64,000 bases of DNA from Hoeflea phototrophica DFL-43 (GCF_000154705.2 NZ_CM002917.1:576461-640460); one strand, 5' to 3'; numbered from the stretch's first letter, positions 9,660 through 19,656 are shown. Notes: generated by a model from the letters alone, not told the origin. Translations and numbers: made by a program.

Positions 9660-11063
9660 ATGCTCGACAGGGCGGACAATCGCGATAAACACCTGACTGC
9701 CGGGCAGCCGGCGGGGGGTGAGACTCGTCGTCGTGGTTTTCTGCGACCAATCGCGCAGATGGCGCTGATGGCGTTGGTCCTCGCTGGCGGCTGGGCCGGC
9801 ATGCAGTACCTGGCGAATTCGCGGATCGACCCGGTCCGCAAGCCTTTCACACCATTGGTCTATACGGTTGACACCACATCCGCGGTGTTGGCTGACAACC
9901 GGCCGGTGATCAGGCTCTATGGCCAGGTCGACACCGGCCGCAGCGTCGAACTGCGTGCAGGGGTGAGCGGCGATGTGGTCGAAATTCATCCTGATCTTGT
10001 CGCCGGGCGCCGGGTTGCTGCCGGAACTGTCTTGTTGCGCATCGATCCGTTTCTCTATGAAGGCGCGCTTGTTGAAGCCCGCGCCAATCTTGCCTCGGCA
10101 CGAGCGGCAATTGCCGAAATGAACGCCCGCCTGGCCTCCGAACGCGAGCAGCTGCAAGCAGCGCAATCCCAGCTGGACCTCGCCAAATCTGATCTTGAAC
10201 GGGCCCTGTCGCTGGCAGGTTCGGGCACTTTGACCGACAAGCAGGTCGACGACCGCAGGCTGATCCTTTCCCAGCGCGACCAGGCCGTCAGTCAGCGTCG
10301 CAACAACATTCTCATCACCGAAGCCCAGCGCGCCCAGCAGGAAGCCAACGCCTCGCGGCTGGAATGGAAAGTACGCGAAGCACAGCGCAAGCTTGAAGAT
10401 ACGGCGGTGATGGCCCCCTTTGATGGCGTGATCTCCGATGAGAGCATCGAAGCAGGGCGAACGGTCAACGCAAATGAAATGGTCGCCTCCATCTATGATG
10501 ACACTGCGCTTGAAGCACGCTTCACTCTGACCAACGCCCAATATGGCCGGATGGCGACCGGCGATGACCCGCTGCTTGGACGCAAGGTTAAAGTGAGCTG
10601 GAGCGTGGGCGGCGCGGATTATGTCTGGCCGGCGACCATCGACCGGATCGGCGCACGTGTGGCTGCAGAGCGGGGCGGTGTCGAGGTTTTCGCTCGTATT
10701 GAAGCAGCCGGCAATCCTGTGCAGTTGCGGCCCGGGGCCTTTGTTGCGCTTACCGTGCCGGATCGTATCTGGCGTTCCACATTTCGTCTGCCCGAAACCG
10801 CGATCCGATCTTCCGACCACGTCTTCGTGGTCGTGGATGGCGCATTGGTGCGCCGTGATGTTCAGCTGATTGCCTGGGATGGCGAAGATGCCATCATTCA
10901 AGGTGACCTTGCAGATGGGGAAGAGGTGCTGGTCACCCGGCTGACCGAAGCCTCGGAAGGCGTAAAAGTCCGCAAGCCCACCCAAACGGACGCTCCAGGC
11001 GAGACCGCTGCGGAGCCGGCGTCTCCGGCGCTACCAGGTCAAACGATGGACTCCGGCCAATGA
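9660..11063 (+). CDS. RND efflux periplasmic adaptor (membrane fusion protein)
   Basis: Membrane-anchored periplasmic adaptor of a tripartite RND exporter. One N-terminal membrane segment lies near residues 30-48 (MALMALVLAGGWAGMQYL). A barrel-sandwich/lipoyl half motif follows (VELRAGVSGDVVEIHPDLVAGRRV), then a long alpha-helical hairpin rich in A, E, Q and R (about residues 140-245), then the second lipoyl half (DTAVMAPFDGVISDESIEAGRTVNANE). A strong GGAGG precedes the ATG by six bases. The stop overlaps the next gene. No TolC-like outer-membrane gene is adjacent, so the exporter probably shares one encoded elsewhere. The substrate is unknown. Confidence 0.9.
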   Translation: MLDRADNRDKHLTAGQPAGGETRRRGFLRPIAQMALMALVLAGGWAGMQYLANSRIDPVRKPFTPLVYTVDTTSAVLADNRPVIRLYGQVDTGRSVELRAGVSGDVVEIHPDLVAGRRVAAGTVLLRIDPFLYEGALVEARANLASARAAIAEMNARLASEREQLQAAQSQLDLAKSDLERALSLAGSGTLTDKQVDDRRLILSQRDQAVSQRRNNILITEAQRAQQEANASRLEWKVREAQRKLEDTAVMAPFDGVISDESIEAGRTVNANEMVASIYDDTALEARFTLTNAQYGRMATGDDPLLGRKVKVSWSVGGADYVWPATIDRIGARVAAERGGVEVFARIEAAGNPVQLRPGAFVALTVPDRIWRSTFRLPETAIRSSDHVFVVVDGALVRRDVQLIAWDGEDAIIQGDLADGEEVLVTRLTEASEGVKVRKPTQTDAPGETAAEPASPALPGQTMDSGQ

Positions 11064-14000
11064 GCGCTGCCGGCCTTCCGGGCGGGGGCATTCTGGGCAA
11101 CGGCGGATTGGTCGCAACCTTTGTGCGTCATCCCAACGCCGCCAATCTGCTCATGGTGTTGATGATCCTGTTCGGTGCGTTTTCAATTGCCCGCATCAAC
11201 ACCCAGTTCTTCCCCACCATTGACCGTCCTGCGATCACCATCGCCATCACCTGGTCTGGTGCCAGCGCCGAGGATGTCGAGACCAACATTCTTGCGTTGG
11301 TCGAGCCTGAGGTGCGCTACATCTCCGGCGTGGATGAGATGACCTCGACCGCGGCCGAGGGGTCGGCCTCCATACGCCTCGAGTTCACCGAAAGCACCGA
11401 CATGTCTCAGGCCATGACGGATGTTGAAACTGCAGTCAAAGCAGTCAACAACCTGCCCGAGGATTCCGAGGAGCCGACCATTACCCGTGCGGTGTTCTTT
11501 GATTCCGTGGCGCGTCTTGCGGTTTTTGGCGCCGCAGATGAATCGGTCAAACGCGCCTGGGCCAAACGCATGCGCGATGATTTGATCGATCGCGGCATCG
11601 ACAAGATCGATTTTACCGGATTGCGCGATGCCGAGATCCGCATCGAGGTGCCCGAGATCGAGTTGAGGCGGCTTGATACCACCATTTCGGAGGTCTCCAG
11701 GTCGATCGCCGCCAACAGCCGCGACTTGCCGTCGGGCACAGTGGAAGGCACCGTCGACCGGCAACTGCGCACAATCGCCGATGCGCAGGGCGCACGCGAG
11801 CTTTCGCATGTCGAGGTCAAGTCCTTTGCGGGTGGCGAAAAGGTTCTGCTCGGGGACATTGCCGAAATCGACGACGGCTTTGATCCGGATGCAACCCGGG
11901 GGCTGGCCGGCGGATCCACCGCGATCGAGCTGGATGTCCGCCGGGCGCCGACCGCCGATACACTTCAGACCGCCGCGATCCTGTCAGCCTATATCGACGA
12001 AATCACACCGCAGCTGCCGCCGGGCGTCGAGATCGCCACCTATGAAGTGGCCGCTGACGCGCTCTCCGCCCGGATCTGGCTTCTGGTCAAGAACGGGCTT
12101 GGCGGGCTGCTCGTGGTTGTTGCGATCCTGTTCGTGTTTCTCAATGCCCGCATCGCTTTCTGGGTCGCTGCCGGCATCCCCGTTGCGATGCTCGCCACCA
12201 TCGGCTTCATGTATATCAGCGGCCAGACGATAAATATGATCTCGCTGTTCTCGCTGATTATGATGCTCGGCATCATTGTCGACGATGCGATCGTTGTCGG
12301 TGAGCACACGGCGACCCGGCTGGAGATGGGAGACGATCCGCACATGGCCGCCGAGAACGGCGTGCAGATGATGCTGGTTCCGGTTCTGGCCGCGATGTCG
12401 ACCACGCTGGCAGCCTTCGCCCCGATCCTGATGATCGGCGGCACCATCGGCCAGATGATGGGTGTGTTGCCGCTGGTTGTGGTCGCGGTCCTGATCGCCA
12501 GCCTGCTTGAGTGCTTTCTGGTGCTGCCCGGTCACTTGGCCAACTCGCTTGCCGGGCGCAGGATGCCGGGTTGGTCGTGGTGGCGGCAGTTCCTGGTTGC
12601 CCTGGTTCTTGTCGTGTTTCTGACCGGCTTGACGGGTCGGCTTGCTGTCGATCTGGCGCTGGGTGCCGATGACAACGGTTTGCGCGCAGCAGCCCGCAGC
12701 TTCGCTGAGCTTCCCTCGTTCCTGCGGATGGCGCTCGTGGTGGCGGTCTCGTTGATTCTGGCTGCAATGCTGGAATGGATGCTTTTGGCGTTGAGCCGCC
12801 GCAACAGCCGCAAGATCGCAGCTGCTGCCGGCGCTGGCGCCCAGATTGAGCGCCATGCAGGCGAAAGCCGCTTTCGGCGTGGCTTCGATCGCAGGTTTGA
12901 CAGGCTCCGCGATGGTCCCTTCTCCTGGCTGGTGCAACTGGCCTGGAACTGGCGCTATGTCACGTTGTCGATCGCCCTGTCGATGGTGATGGTGCTGGCA
13001 ATCGGTCTGGCCAGATCTGGCCAGGTCGAGTTCGTGTTTTTCCCGTCGCCGGAAGCCGAGAACATCACCGGCACCGTGGTCTTCAATGCAGGCTTGCCCG
13101 AAGAGCAGGCGCTTGCCGCCATCGCCGGCTATGAGACAGCACTGCGCCGCGCCGATGAGGCGTTGTCGGGTGAGGAGGCATCGTCGATCCGCGCCGTGTT
13201 CACCACCTATGGCGCCTCCAGCCGATCGGGCAGCGCGACTGCCCGCATCCGGGTGCAGCTCACCACATCTGAAGAGCGTGACATCCGGACACCGGATATT
13301 GTCAACGCCTGGCGGCAGGCGTCGCCGGACGTCGCGGGTGTGACCCGTTTCACGATTGCTCAGGCCCGTGGCGGGCCACCCGGCCGCGATATCGAAGTGC
13401 GACTGCAGGGCCAACGGGTGGCCGACCTGAAGGCCGCCTCGGCCGATGTCGTTGCACTCCTGTCCGCAATTGATGGTGTCACCGGGCTCGATGACAATCT
13501 GCCCTGGGGCAAACCCGAACTGGTGATGGAATTGACCCCCCATGGGGCCGCTCTCGGCTTCTCGATCGAGGAAGTCGGCCGCCAGATCCGCAATGCCTTT
13601 GATGGCGCGATTCCGTTTCGTTTCCCGCGCGGTGATGACGAGGTCACTGTGCGTCTTGTTCAGGCCCCTGCGTCACCGGGCTCGCAAGCGCTCAGGGAGT
13701 TTGAACTTCGAAGCCCCAGCGGAACCTTTGTGCCTCTGTCAGAGGTGGTCGACATGACCGAGCGGCAGGGCTTTTCCGCAATCCAGCGCCGCGACGGCAA
13801 AAGCACAATCTCCGTCACCGGTGACATCGATACCGCTGTCACCACAACTGGCGGGGTGGTCGAACAGCTGACCGTCGGCGGCGGGCTCGATCTGATCGCG
13901 GCCAATCACGGGGTCACCTATTCCTTCGGCGGCCGCTCCGAGGAACAGGAAAACGCTTTTGCTGATCTCAAACTTGGTGTCGCGGTTGCGCTCAGTGTCA

Positions 14001-14497
14001 TCTACATCATTCTCGCCTGGGTCTTTGCCAGCTACTGGCGCCCTGTTGCGGTCTTGTTGATCATTCCTTTCGGCATCGTCGGTGCTATATTCGGCCATTG
14101 GGTTCTGGGCTACCAGCTCACCATCCTGTCCTTCATCGGATTGCTTGGCCTCGCAGGTATCCTTGTCAATGACTCCATCATCCTGGTGGCCCGGCTTGAG
14201 GAACGCCGCGCCGCCGGCGATACGATCGCTGAAGCCGCCATCGGCGCAAGCCGTGACCGTCTGCGCGCAGTGCTACTGACTTCGCTGACAACCATCGGCG
14301 GGTTGCTGCCGCTGCTTTATGAAAAAAGCCTCCAGGCTCAGTTCCTGCTGCCCATGGCAATCACCATTGTCTTTGGCCTGGCGATGACGACGCTGCTGGT
14401 GCTGTTTCTGGTGCCGGCCCTGGTTGGCATCGGTGACGACGTTACCCGGGCGCTCACCTTCATCTATGGCCGTCGTCAGAGGCTGCAGCGGGCATAG
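11060..14497 (+). CDS. RND efflux permease (AcrB-type) with enlarged TM6-TM7 linker
   Basis: Proton-driven inner-membrane pump of 1145 residues, partner of the preceding adaptor (four-base ATGA overlap). TM4 shows the proton-relay pair in LGIIVDDAIVVGEH. The second half carries GLAGILVNDSIILVARLEE and TSLTTIGGLLPLL. Compared with the usual 12-TM plan, the cytoplasmic linker between TM6 (ending near residue 495) and TM7 (near 632-650) is lengthened. It contains two extra hydrophobic stretches, about 505-532 and 553-577, which could be two additional membrane helices. Substrate and regulation are not evident. Confidence 0.92.
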   Translation: MSAAGLPGGGILGNGGLVATFVRHPNAANLLMVLMILFGAFSIARINTQFFPTIDRPAITIAITWSGASAEDVETNILALVEPEVRYISGVDEMTSTAAEGSASIRLEFTESTDMSQAMTDVETAVKAVNNLPEDSEEPTITRAVFFDSVARLAVFGAADESVKRAWAKRMRDDLIDRGIDKIDFTGLRDAEIRIEVPEIELRRLDTTISEVSRSIAANSRDLPSGTVEGTVDRQLRTIADAQGARELSHVEVKSFAGGEKVLLGDIAEIDDGFDPDATRGLAGGSTAIELDVRRAPTADTLQTAAILSAYIDEITPQLPPGVEIATYEVAADALSARIWLLVKNGLGGLLVVVAILFVFLNARIAFWVAAGIPVAMLATIGFMYISGQTINMISLFSLIMMLGIIVDDAIVVGEHTATRLEMGDDPHMAAENGVQMMLVPVLAAMSTTLAAFAPILMIGGTIGQMMGVLPLVVVAVLIASLLECFLVLPGHLANSLAGRRMPGWSWWRQFLVALVLVVFLTGLTGRLAVDLALGADDNGLRAAARSFAELPSFLRMALVVAVSLILAAMLEWMLLALSRRNSRKIAAAAGAGAQIERHAGESRFRRGFDRRFDRLRDGPFSWLVQLAWNWRYVTLSIALSMVMVLAIGLARSGQVEFVFFPSPEAENITGTVVFNAGLPEEQALAAIAGYETALRRADEALSGEEASSIRAVFTTYGASSRSGSATARIRVQLTTSEERDIRTPDIVNAWRQASPDVAGVTRFTIAQARGGPPGRDIEVRLQGQRVADLKAASADVVALLSAIDGVTGLDDNLPWGKPELVMELTPHGAALGFSIEEVGRQIRNAFDGAIPFRFPRGDDEVTVRLVQAPASPGSQALREFELRSPSGTFVPLSEVVDMTERQGFSAIQRRDGKSTISVTGDIDTAVTTTGGVVEQLTVGGGLDLIAANHGVTYSFGGRSEEQENAFADLKLGVAVALSVIYIILAWVFASYWRPVAVLLIIPFGIVGAIFGHWVLGYQLTILSFIGLLGLAGILVNDSIILVARLEERRAAGDTIAEAAIGASRDRLRAVLLTSLTTIGGLLPLLYEKSLQAQFLLPMAITIVFGLAMTTLLVLFLVPALVGIGDDVTRALTFIYGRRQRLQRA

Positions 14498-14536
14498 GGG
14501 CGTCTGCTGAAGGCAGCTGCTTGAAACAAAGAAGGT

Positions 14537-15994
14537 TCAAGAACGCCAGAACCGTGGCAGGAGCAGCACCAGAACGGTGAACAGTTCAAGCCGCCCCAGC
14601 AGCATTCCGGCCGAGAGCAACCATTTTTGAACATCATTGAGCGACTGGAAGTTGCCTGCCGGCCCGATGATCTCGCCGAGTCCTGGGCCGACATTGGCGA
14701 GCGCCGTGCCCGCGCCTGAAAGCGACGTGATGGCATCAAGGCCACTCAGCCTGAGCAGGATGGCCAGAACCACGAAGGAGGCTATGAACAGGAAGAAGAA
14801 ACTCATCACCGAGGAGATCACCCGGCCTTCGATCGGCTTGCCGTTGAACTGCGCGCGGAACACGCCATGGGGGTACATCACCTGGGCGATATGCTGGCCA
14901 ACGGCCTCGAAGAACACCTGAAAGCGGAATATCTTGATGCCGCAGGAAGTCGAGCCGGCACATCCGCCGACAAACATGATGATGAAGAAAAAGGCGACCG
15001 CATGCGGTCCCCAAAGCCCGTAGTCAGTGGAGGAGTAGCCGGTTCCGGTGACAATCGAGATAACATTGAAAGCCGCGTGCCGGAGCCCGTCGAGACCCAG
15101 ATGATACTGGCTGAAATGGGCCATCATCCAGCCAGCCAGTACTGCCACTCCGAGAAAGGCGAAGAACGCCTTGACCTGCTGATCGACGAAGATCGGGCGA
15201 AACCGTCCCTGCAGCATCTGCACGTAGAGAATGAAGGGGATCGACCCAAGGATCATGAACAGGACGGCGACCCACTCGACGCCTGGATTGGCAAAATGCC
15301 CGATTGAGGCATCCTTGGTCGAGAAGCCGCCCGTCGCAACCGTCGTCATGGCATGGATCACCGCATCATCCGCGGCCATCCCGACCGCCATGTAGGCGAT
15401 GGCGCAGACGCCGGTGATGCCGATGAAGACGAGCGTGATCGAGGTCGAGATCTGGGTCGCCCGCGGCAGGATTTTCTCCGCCGTGTCGAAGGCCTCCGCC
15501 TTGAACAGCTGCATACCGCCGATCTGCAGCATCGGCAGAACCGCAATTGCCATCACGATGATCCCAAGCCCGCCCAGCCATTGCAGCAGCCCGCGCCAGA
15601 ACAGCAGGCCGGGCGGGGCAGTGTCGAGGCCGGTGATCACCGTCGCCCCGGTTGTGGTCAGGCCGGACATCGATTCAAAGAAGGCATCGGTGTAGCTCGG
15701 CACGATGCCGGACCATTGAAACGGCAGCGCACCGAACGCCACCAGCGCCAGCCACGACACTACCGTCATCAGCATCGCCTGCCGGGTCGACAGCCCCTTT
15801 GGGGCGCCCCGGTTGGCGATGAACAGCCCGAAGCCAAAAAGCATCGTTACCATCGCCGAACTTGCGAAGATCATCCAGTCGTCATTGTCGGCAGCAAGAT
15901 CTACAAGTGCGGGTAGAAGCATGGCGACGCCCAGCGTCGACACCAGCGCCCCGGTCACCAGCATGACCGGCCGGAATTCCGCTAGCACGTTCAA
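14537..15994 (-). CDS. trkH: Potassium uptake protein TrkH
   Basis: Potassium-translocating membrane subunit of the Trk system. The four pore loops are recognisable: [31 protein letters not shown] and ANVGPGLG, with the filter glycines present. It has 485 residues with about ten membrane segments. It begins inside the stop of apaG (four-base overlap), so the two form an operon. The regulatory subunit TrkA is not in the window. Confidence 0.95.
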   Translation of the reverse strand: MNVLAEFRPVMLVTGALVSTLGVAMLLPALVDLAADNDDWMIFASSAMVTMLFGFGLFIANRGAPKGLSTRQAMLMTVVSWLALVAFGALPFQWSGIVPSYTDAFFESMSGLTTTGATVITGLDTAPPGLLFWRGLLQWLGGLGIIVMAIAVLPMLQIGGMQLFKAEAFDTAEKILPRATQISTSITLVFIGITGVCAIAYMAVGMAADDAVIHAMTTVATGGFSTKDASIGHFANPGVEWVAVLFMILGSIPFILYVQMLQGRFRPIFVDQQVKAFFAFLGVAVLAGWMMAHFSQYHLGLDGLRHAAFNVISIVTGTGYSSTDYGLWGPHAVAFFFIIMFVGGCAGSTSCGIKIFRFQVFFEAVGQHIAQVMYPHGVFRAQFNGKPIEGRVISSVMSFFFLFIASFVVLAILLRLSGLDAITSLSGAGTALANVGPGLGEIIGPAGNFQSLNDVQKWLLSAGMLLGRLELFTVLVLLLPRFWRS

Positions 15995-16383
15995 TTCAAC
16001 GTTCTTGCCATGCCTGGCAGATCAAGTGAGAAAGCAGGGATTTCCACATCGAAGAACTCGCCCTCGGCCGATTGCATCTGATAGCTGCCAGCCATTACTC
16101 CCGAGGGCGTGTCGAGCGGACAGCCGGAGGAATACTCATAGGTATCGCCGGGACCCAGCACCGGCTGCTCGCCAACAACGCCGGGGCCGCGCACTTCATC
16201 CACCATGCCATTCTCATCGGTGATCTGCCAGTGACGGCTGCGCAACTGGACAATCCTGTCGGACCGGTTGGAAATCACCACCCGGTAACCCCAGACATAG
16301 CGACTGTCCTCGGGGTCCGATTGGTCCTCGAGATAATACGGCTCAACCGTTACTTCGATATCACGTGTCAACGCGCGGTACAT
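15991..16383 (-). CDS. apaG: ApaG domain protein
   Basis: Small fibronectin-III-like ApaG/DUF525 protein of 130 residues. The family glycine-rich core is visible: [39 protein letters not shown] and [13 protein letters not shown]. Its biochemical role is unsettled; binding of nucleoside polyphosphates or related ligands has been proposed. It is coupled by overlap to trkH downstream and diverges from the CDP-alcohol transferase gene. Confidence 0.94.
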   Translation of the reverse strand: MYRALTRDIEVTVEPYYLEDQSDPEDSRYVWGYRVVISNRSDRIVQLRSRHWQITDENGMVDEVRGPGVVGEQPVLGPGDTYEYSSGCPLDTPSGVMAGSYQMQSAEGEFFDVEIPAFSLDLPGMARTLN

Positions 16384-16566
16384 GATCTGCTCCTGATGCC
16401 ACTCATTCTACAGTGTTACGCTTGCGTCAAGCGTGTTTGGGCCATCCTTCGTGCGGAATAGCCCCCTGTGAGCGTTGACCTGATTGTGATTGCCGTAGCA
16501 CTGCTCCGCACGTGACGGACGTCCACCATCGCGGTATCACGATCTGGCTCGATTGGAGAGAGAAAA

Positions 16567-17190
16567 ATGTTGGATGGCGCCGCACGAAAACTGATTCAGC
16601 CCGGACTAGACCGGAGTGGAACATGGCTTGCTGCCCGCGGCGTCCGGGCCGATCACGTGACAGTCGCGGCCTGTCTCATCGGCCTTGTGGCAGCCGGCCT
16701 GATTGCCTCGGGCGAGATGGTTGCCGCGCTGGTGCTGATCATCATCAGCCGCATCGGCGATGGTCTCGACGGGTCGGTCGCACGCGCGTCCAGCAGGACC
16801 GATTTCGGCGGCTATCTCGATATCACCCTGGACTTTGTTTTCTATGGCGCAATCCCGCTGGGGTTTGTGCTTTATGATCCCGCCACAAACGGGCTTGCCG
16901 GCGCGGCGCTGATTTTCTCTTTCTACGTCAACGGCGCAAGTTTCCTGGCCTATGCAATCGTCGCAGAAAAACGTGGACTCTCGACCGATGCCCGAGGCGT
17001 GAAATCGATCTATTTCACCACCGGTCTCGCCGAAGCCAGCGAGACCTTCTTCGTCTTTGGCGTATTCTGCCTGTGGCCCGGCTGGTTTGCGCCGGTGGCC
17101 TGGGTGTTTGCAGCAATCTGTCTCTACACCGCGCTTTCCCGGATCATGCAGGCCCGCGCGGTCTTTGCCGAACCGGTATCAGAGACCTGA
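16567..17190 (+). CDS. CDP-alcohol phosphatidyltransferase family protein
   Basis: Integral membrane enzyme of phospholipid head-group transfer. The active-site motif is complete near residues 64-88 (GDGLDGSVAR ... GGYLDITLD, matching DxxDGxxAR-x7-G-x3-D-x3-D). It has 207 residues and about six membrane segments. It is not close enough to PgsA or PssA for me to name the substrate. Its last 12 bases overlap the end of metZ on the other strand. It diverges from apaG across 183 bases in which I see no clear signal. Confidence 0.88.
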   Translation: MLDGAARKLIQPGLDRSGTWLAARGVRADHVTVAACLIGLVAAGLIASGEMVAALVLIIISRIGDGLDGSVARASSRTDFGGYLDITLDFVFYGAIPLGFVLYDPATNGLAGAALIFSFYVNGASFLAYAIVAEKRGLSTDARGVKSIYFTTGLAEASETFFVFGVFCLWPGWFAPVAWVFAAICLYTALSRIMQARAVFAEPVSET

Positions 17191-18363
17191 CAAGGCCCGA
17201 TCGAAGTCTTCGACCAGATCCTCTACGTCCTCAATGCCGACCGACAGCCGCACCACGCCCGGGCCAATTCCAAGTTCGTCGCGGGCTTCCTCCGAGAGGT
17301 TTTTGTGCGTGGTCGTTGCCGGATGGGTGATCAGGCTCTTGCTGTCGCCAAGATTGTTGGAGATCCGCACCACTTCAAGCGCATTCTGCATGGCGAAAGC
17401 GGCGCTCTTGCCACCCTTGAGTTCGAACGCCACAAGAGTTGATCCTCCGCTCATCTGCCGGGCGCAGACATCAGCCTGCGGATGATCTGCCCGTCCGGGA
17501 TAGATCACCTTCGCTACGGCAGGATGATCGGCGAGGAAATCTGCCAGACGGCCGGCGCTGTCAGTCTGGCGGCGCACCCGAAGCGGCAGGGTTTCGAGCC
17601 CCTTGAGCAATGTCCAGGCATTGAATGGCGACAATGACGGGCCGGTGTGACGGAAAAAGTCGTGCAGGTTTTCGTCGATCCACTCCTTGCTCGACAGCAC
17701 AACGCCACCCAGACAGCGTCCCTGACCGTCAATGTGCTTGGTGGCGGAGTAGCAGACCACATGTGCGCCCAGTTCCAGCGGTTTTTGCAGCAATGGCGTG
17801 GCGAACACATTGTCGACCACAAGCGTCGCTCCGATCTGGTTTGCGAGCTGCGTCACGCCCGCAATGTCGACTACTTCGAGCGTCGGATTGGTCGGGCTTT
17901 CGAGGAAAAACACTTTGGTGTTGGGCCGGATCGCAGCTTCGAAATTGGCGAGGTCGCGGCCATCGACAAGACTCGATTCAATGCCGTATTGCGGCAACAG
18001 CGTTTCCACCACCCAGCGGCAGGAGCCGAACAGCGCCCGTGCCGAGACCACGTGATCTCCCGCTTTCAGCTGACAAAGCAGCGCAGCCGAGATCGCGGCC
18101 ATGCCCGAAGCCGTGGCCCGGGCGTCTTCCGCGCCCTCCATCAGGCACATGCGCTTTTCGAACATGTCGGTGGTCGGATTGGCGTAGCGCGAATAGATAA
18201 AGCCGGGATCCTCGCCCTTGAACCGGGCTTCCGCGGCTTCCGAACTGTCATAGACGAAGCCCTGAGTGAGATAGATCGCTTCGGACGTTTCGCCAAATCC
18301 TGAGCGATTGATTCCGCCGTGAACGAGTTGGGTTGCGGGGCGTAACTGTCGATTATTTGTCAT
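17179..18363 (-). CDS. metZ: O-succinylhomoserine sulfhydrylase
   Basis: PLP enzyme of the gamma family that makes homocysteine directly from O-succinylhomoserine and sulfide. The PLP lysine is in CYSATKHIDGQGRCLGG. Also typical are RYANPTTDMFEKR and SGMAAISAALLC. It has 394 residues from the ATG at 18363; the frame is open further upstream but runs into the riboswitch leader. Control is by the SAM-II riboswitch and terminator directly upstream, as seen for metZ/metA in rhizobia. The 3' end overlaps the neighbouring convergent gene by 12 bases. Confidence 0.94.
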   Translation of the reverse strand: MTNNRQLRPATQLVHGGINRSGFGETSEAIYLTQGFVYDSSEAAEARFKGEDPGFIYSRYANPTTDMFEKRMCLMEGAEDARATASGMAAISAALLCQLKAGDHVVSARALFGSCRWVVETLLPQYGIESSLVDGRDLANFEAAIRPNTKVFFLESPTNPTLEVVDIAGVTQLANQIGATLVVDNVFATPLLQKPLELGAHVVCYSATKHIDGQGRCLGGVVLSSKEWIDENLHDFFRHTGPSLSPFNAWTLLKGLETLPLRVRRQTDSAGRLADFLADHPAVAKVIYPGRADHPQADVCARQMSGGSTLVAFELKGGKSAAFAMQNALEVVRISNNLGDSKSLITHPATTTHKNLSEEARDELGIGPGVVRLSVGIEDVEDLVEDFDRALSGL

Positions 18364-18380
18364 TGTCTTGGTCCAGAACA

Positions 18381-18414
18381 CAAAAATACCGGCTTGCGAA
18401 GTCGCCAGCCGGTT
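18381..18414 (-). terminator. metZ leader terminator (riboswitch expression platform)
   Basis: On the minus strand, ACCGGCT pairs with AGCCGGT around an inner GCGA/TCGC pair, and the stem is followed by ATTTTT. It lies between the SAM-II aptamer and the metZ start, so it is the expected transcription-attenuation platform. Its 3' arm GCAAGCCGGT can pair instead with an aptamer strand. Confidence 0.85.
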
Positions 18415-18420
18415 TTGCAA

Positions 18421-18480
18421 CCCGACCTTTTAGCGACTTGTTTAACGTGGCTGCAAGCCGGTCGGCCAAATCACCACGGG
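18421..18480 (-). ncRNA. SAM-II riboswitch upstream of metZ
   Basis: Read on the minus strand, the segment has the SAM-II order of elements. CGTGGTGATTTG is followed by CCGACC, then GGCTTGCAG, CCACG, TTAAACAAG, TCGCTAAAAGG and GGTCGG. CGTGG/CCACG form stem P1 and CCGACC/GGTCGG can form the pseudoknot. The conserved GCTAAA is present. SAM-II is known from alphaproteobacterial met genes. The identification is by eye from the consensus and the gene context. Confidence 0.92.
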
Positions 18481-18567
18481 ATAAGCTTCCTTTACTGCCT
18501 TGAGGCGCTTGCGTCAATCGCCGCGGCTTGTCATCAAGTCCCACGGGCAAAATGGAGCAGGTACAAA

Positions 18568-19656
18568 TTGAGCGCTGGTATTCTTTCCGATCGCGCAATC
18601 CGCGCGCTGTTTGACGGTGGAAAGCTTGCTGCCGGTCGGCCGCTTGATGCCGATCAGATACAGCCCGCGAGCCTTGATCTCAGGCTTGGCGCCAAGGCTT
18701 ACCGGGTCCGCGCCAGTTTTCTGCCCGGCCCGAACAATGCGGTCGAAGACAAGCTTGCACGGCTGAGCATGCACGAGATCGACCTGTCGGATGGTGCCGT
18801 GCTCGAGACCGGTTGCGTCTACATAGTGCCGCTGCTCGAAAGCCTGGCGCTGCCCGGTGAAATCTCGGCCTCGGCCAACCCCAAAAGCTCCACCGGGCGG
18901 CTTGATATCTTTACCCGGGTGATGACCGATTTCGGCCAGGAGTTCGACAAGATCGCCCCCGGTTACAACGGTCCGCTCTGGCTTGAAGTCAGCCCGCGCA
19001 CATTCCCGATTGTCGCGCGCACCGGATCGCGCCTGTCGCAGATCCGGTTCCGCCAGGGCCACGCCTTGCTGGACGAGACCGAGTTGCTGGACCTGCACAA
19101 GGCGGAGACGCTTGTCGCCTCGGACAATCCCAATGTCTCGGGCGGGGGCATCGCGCTGTCGATCGATCTGGCCGGTCAAGGGCCGGACAGCCTGGTTGGC
19201 TATCGCGGCAAGCACCACACGGCGGTGATCGATGTCGACAAGCGCGCTGCTCAGGACGTCTTCGAATTCTGGGAGCCGATCCACAATCGCGGCTCGGCCG
19301 ATCTCATTCTCGATCCCGATGAATTCTACATTCTTGTGAGCCGTGAATCGGTGCACGTACCGCCGCTCTTTGCGGCCGAGATGACCCCTTTCGACCCTTT
19401 GGTCGGTGAGTTCCGCGTCCACTATGCAGGGTTCTTCGATCCTGGCTTTGGCCATTCGGAGGCTGGAGGCGCGGGCAGCCGTGCCGTGCTTGAGGTTCGC
19501 AGCCACGAGGTGCCGTTTATCCTTGAACACGGACAGATCGTCGGCCGGCTGGTTTACGAGCGGATGCTTGAGCGCCCTGAAGCACTCTATGGCTCAGGCA
19601 TGGGCTCGAACTATCAGGCCCAGGGCCTGAAACTCTCCAAGCATTTTCGCGCCTGA
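18568..19656 (+). CDS. dcd: 2'-deoxycytidine 5'-triphosphate deaminase, long two-domain form
   Basis: Deaminates dCTP to dUTP for thymidylate supply. It has 362 residues, about twice E. coli Dcd (193). The N-terminal half contains the trimer dUTPase/Dcd core (NPKSSTGRLDIFTRVM near residue 104). The C-terminal half repeats the fold (EMTPFDPLVGEFRVHYAGFFDPGFG). I chose the TTG at 18568 because GGAGCAGG lies six bases before it and the protein then begins LSAGILSDRAI, as in homologues. The frame is open further upstream but would overlap the metZ leader. It ends five bases before the convergent ion-channel gene. Confidence 0.88.
   Translation: MSAGILSDRAIRALFDGGKLAAGRPLDADQIQPASLDLRLGAKAYRVRASFLPGPNNAVEDKLARLSMHEIDLSDGAVLETGCVYIVPLLESLALPGEISASANPKSSTGRLDIFTRVMTDFGQEFDKIAPGYNGPLWLEVSPRTFPIVARTGSRLSQIRFRQGHALLDETELLDLHKAETLVASDNPNVSGGGIALSIDLAGQGPDSLVGYRGKHHTAVIDVDKRAAQDVFEFWEPIHNRGSADLILDPDEFYILVSRESVHVPPLFAAEMTPFDPLVGEFRVHYAGFFDPGFGHSEAGGAGSRAVLEVRSHEVPFILEHGQIVGRLVYERMLERPEALYGSGMGSNYQAQGLKLSKHFRA

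Noticed and set aside
11984..13543. Minus-strand frame of 519 codons inside the RND permease gene
   Set aside because: Very rich in H, Q and R, as expected from the reverse of a GC-rich membrane gene; no signature seen.
17179..17190. Overlapping convergent gene ends (also 23637-23670 and 52534-52561) as possible antisense regulation
   Set aside because: Short stop-codon overlaps of 12, 34 and 28 bases are common in dense genomes and need no special explanation.
18514..19530. Minus-strand frame of 338 codons opposite dcd
   Set aside because: The plus strand has both Dcd domains and a ribosome-binding site; the antisense frame shows no motif.
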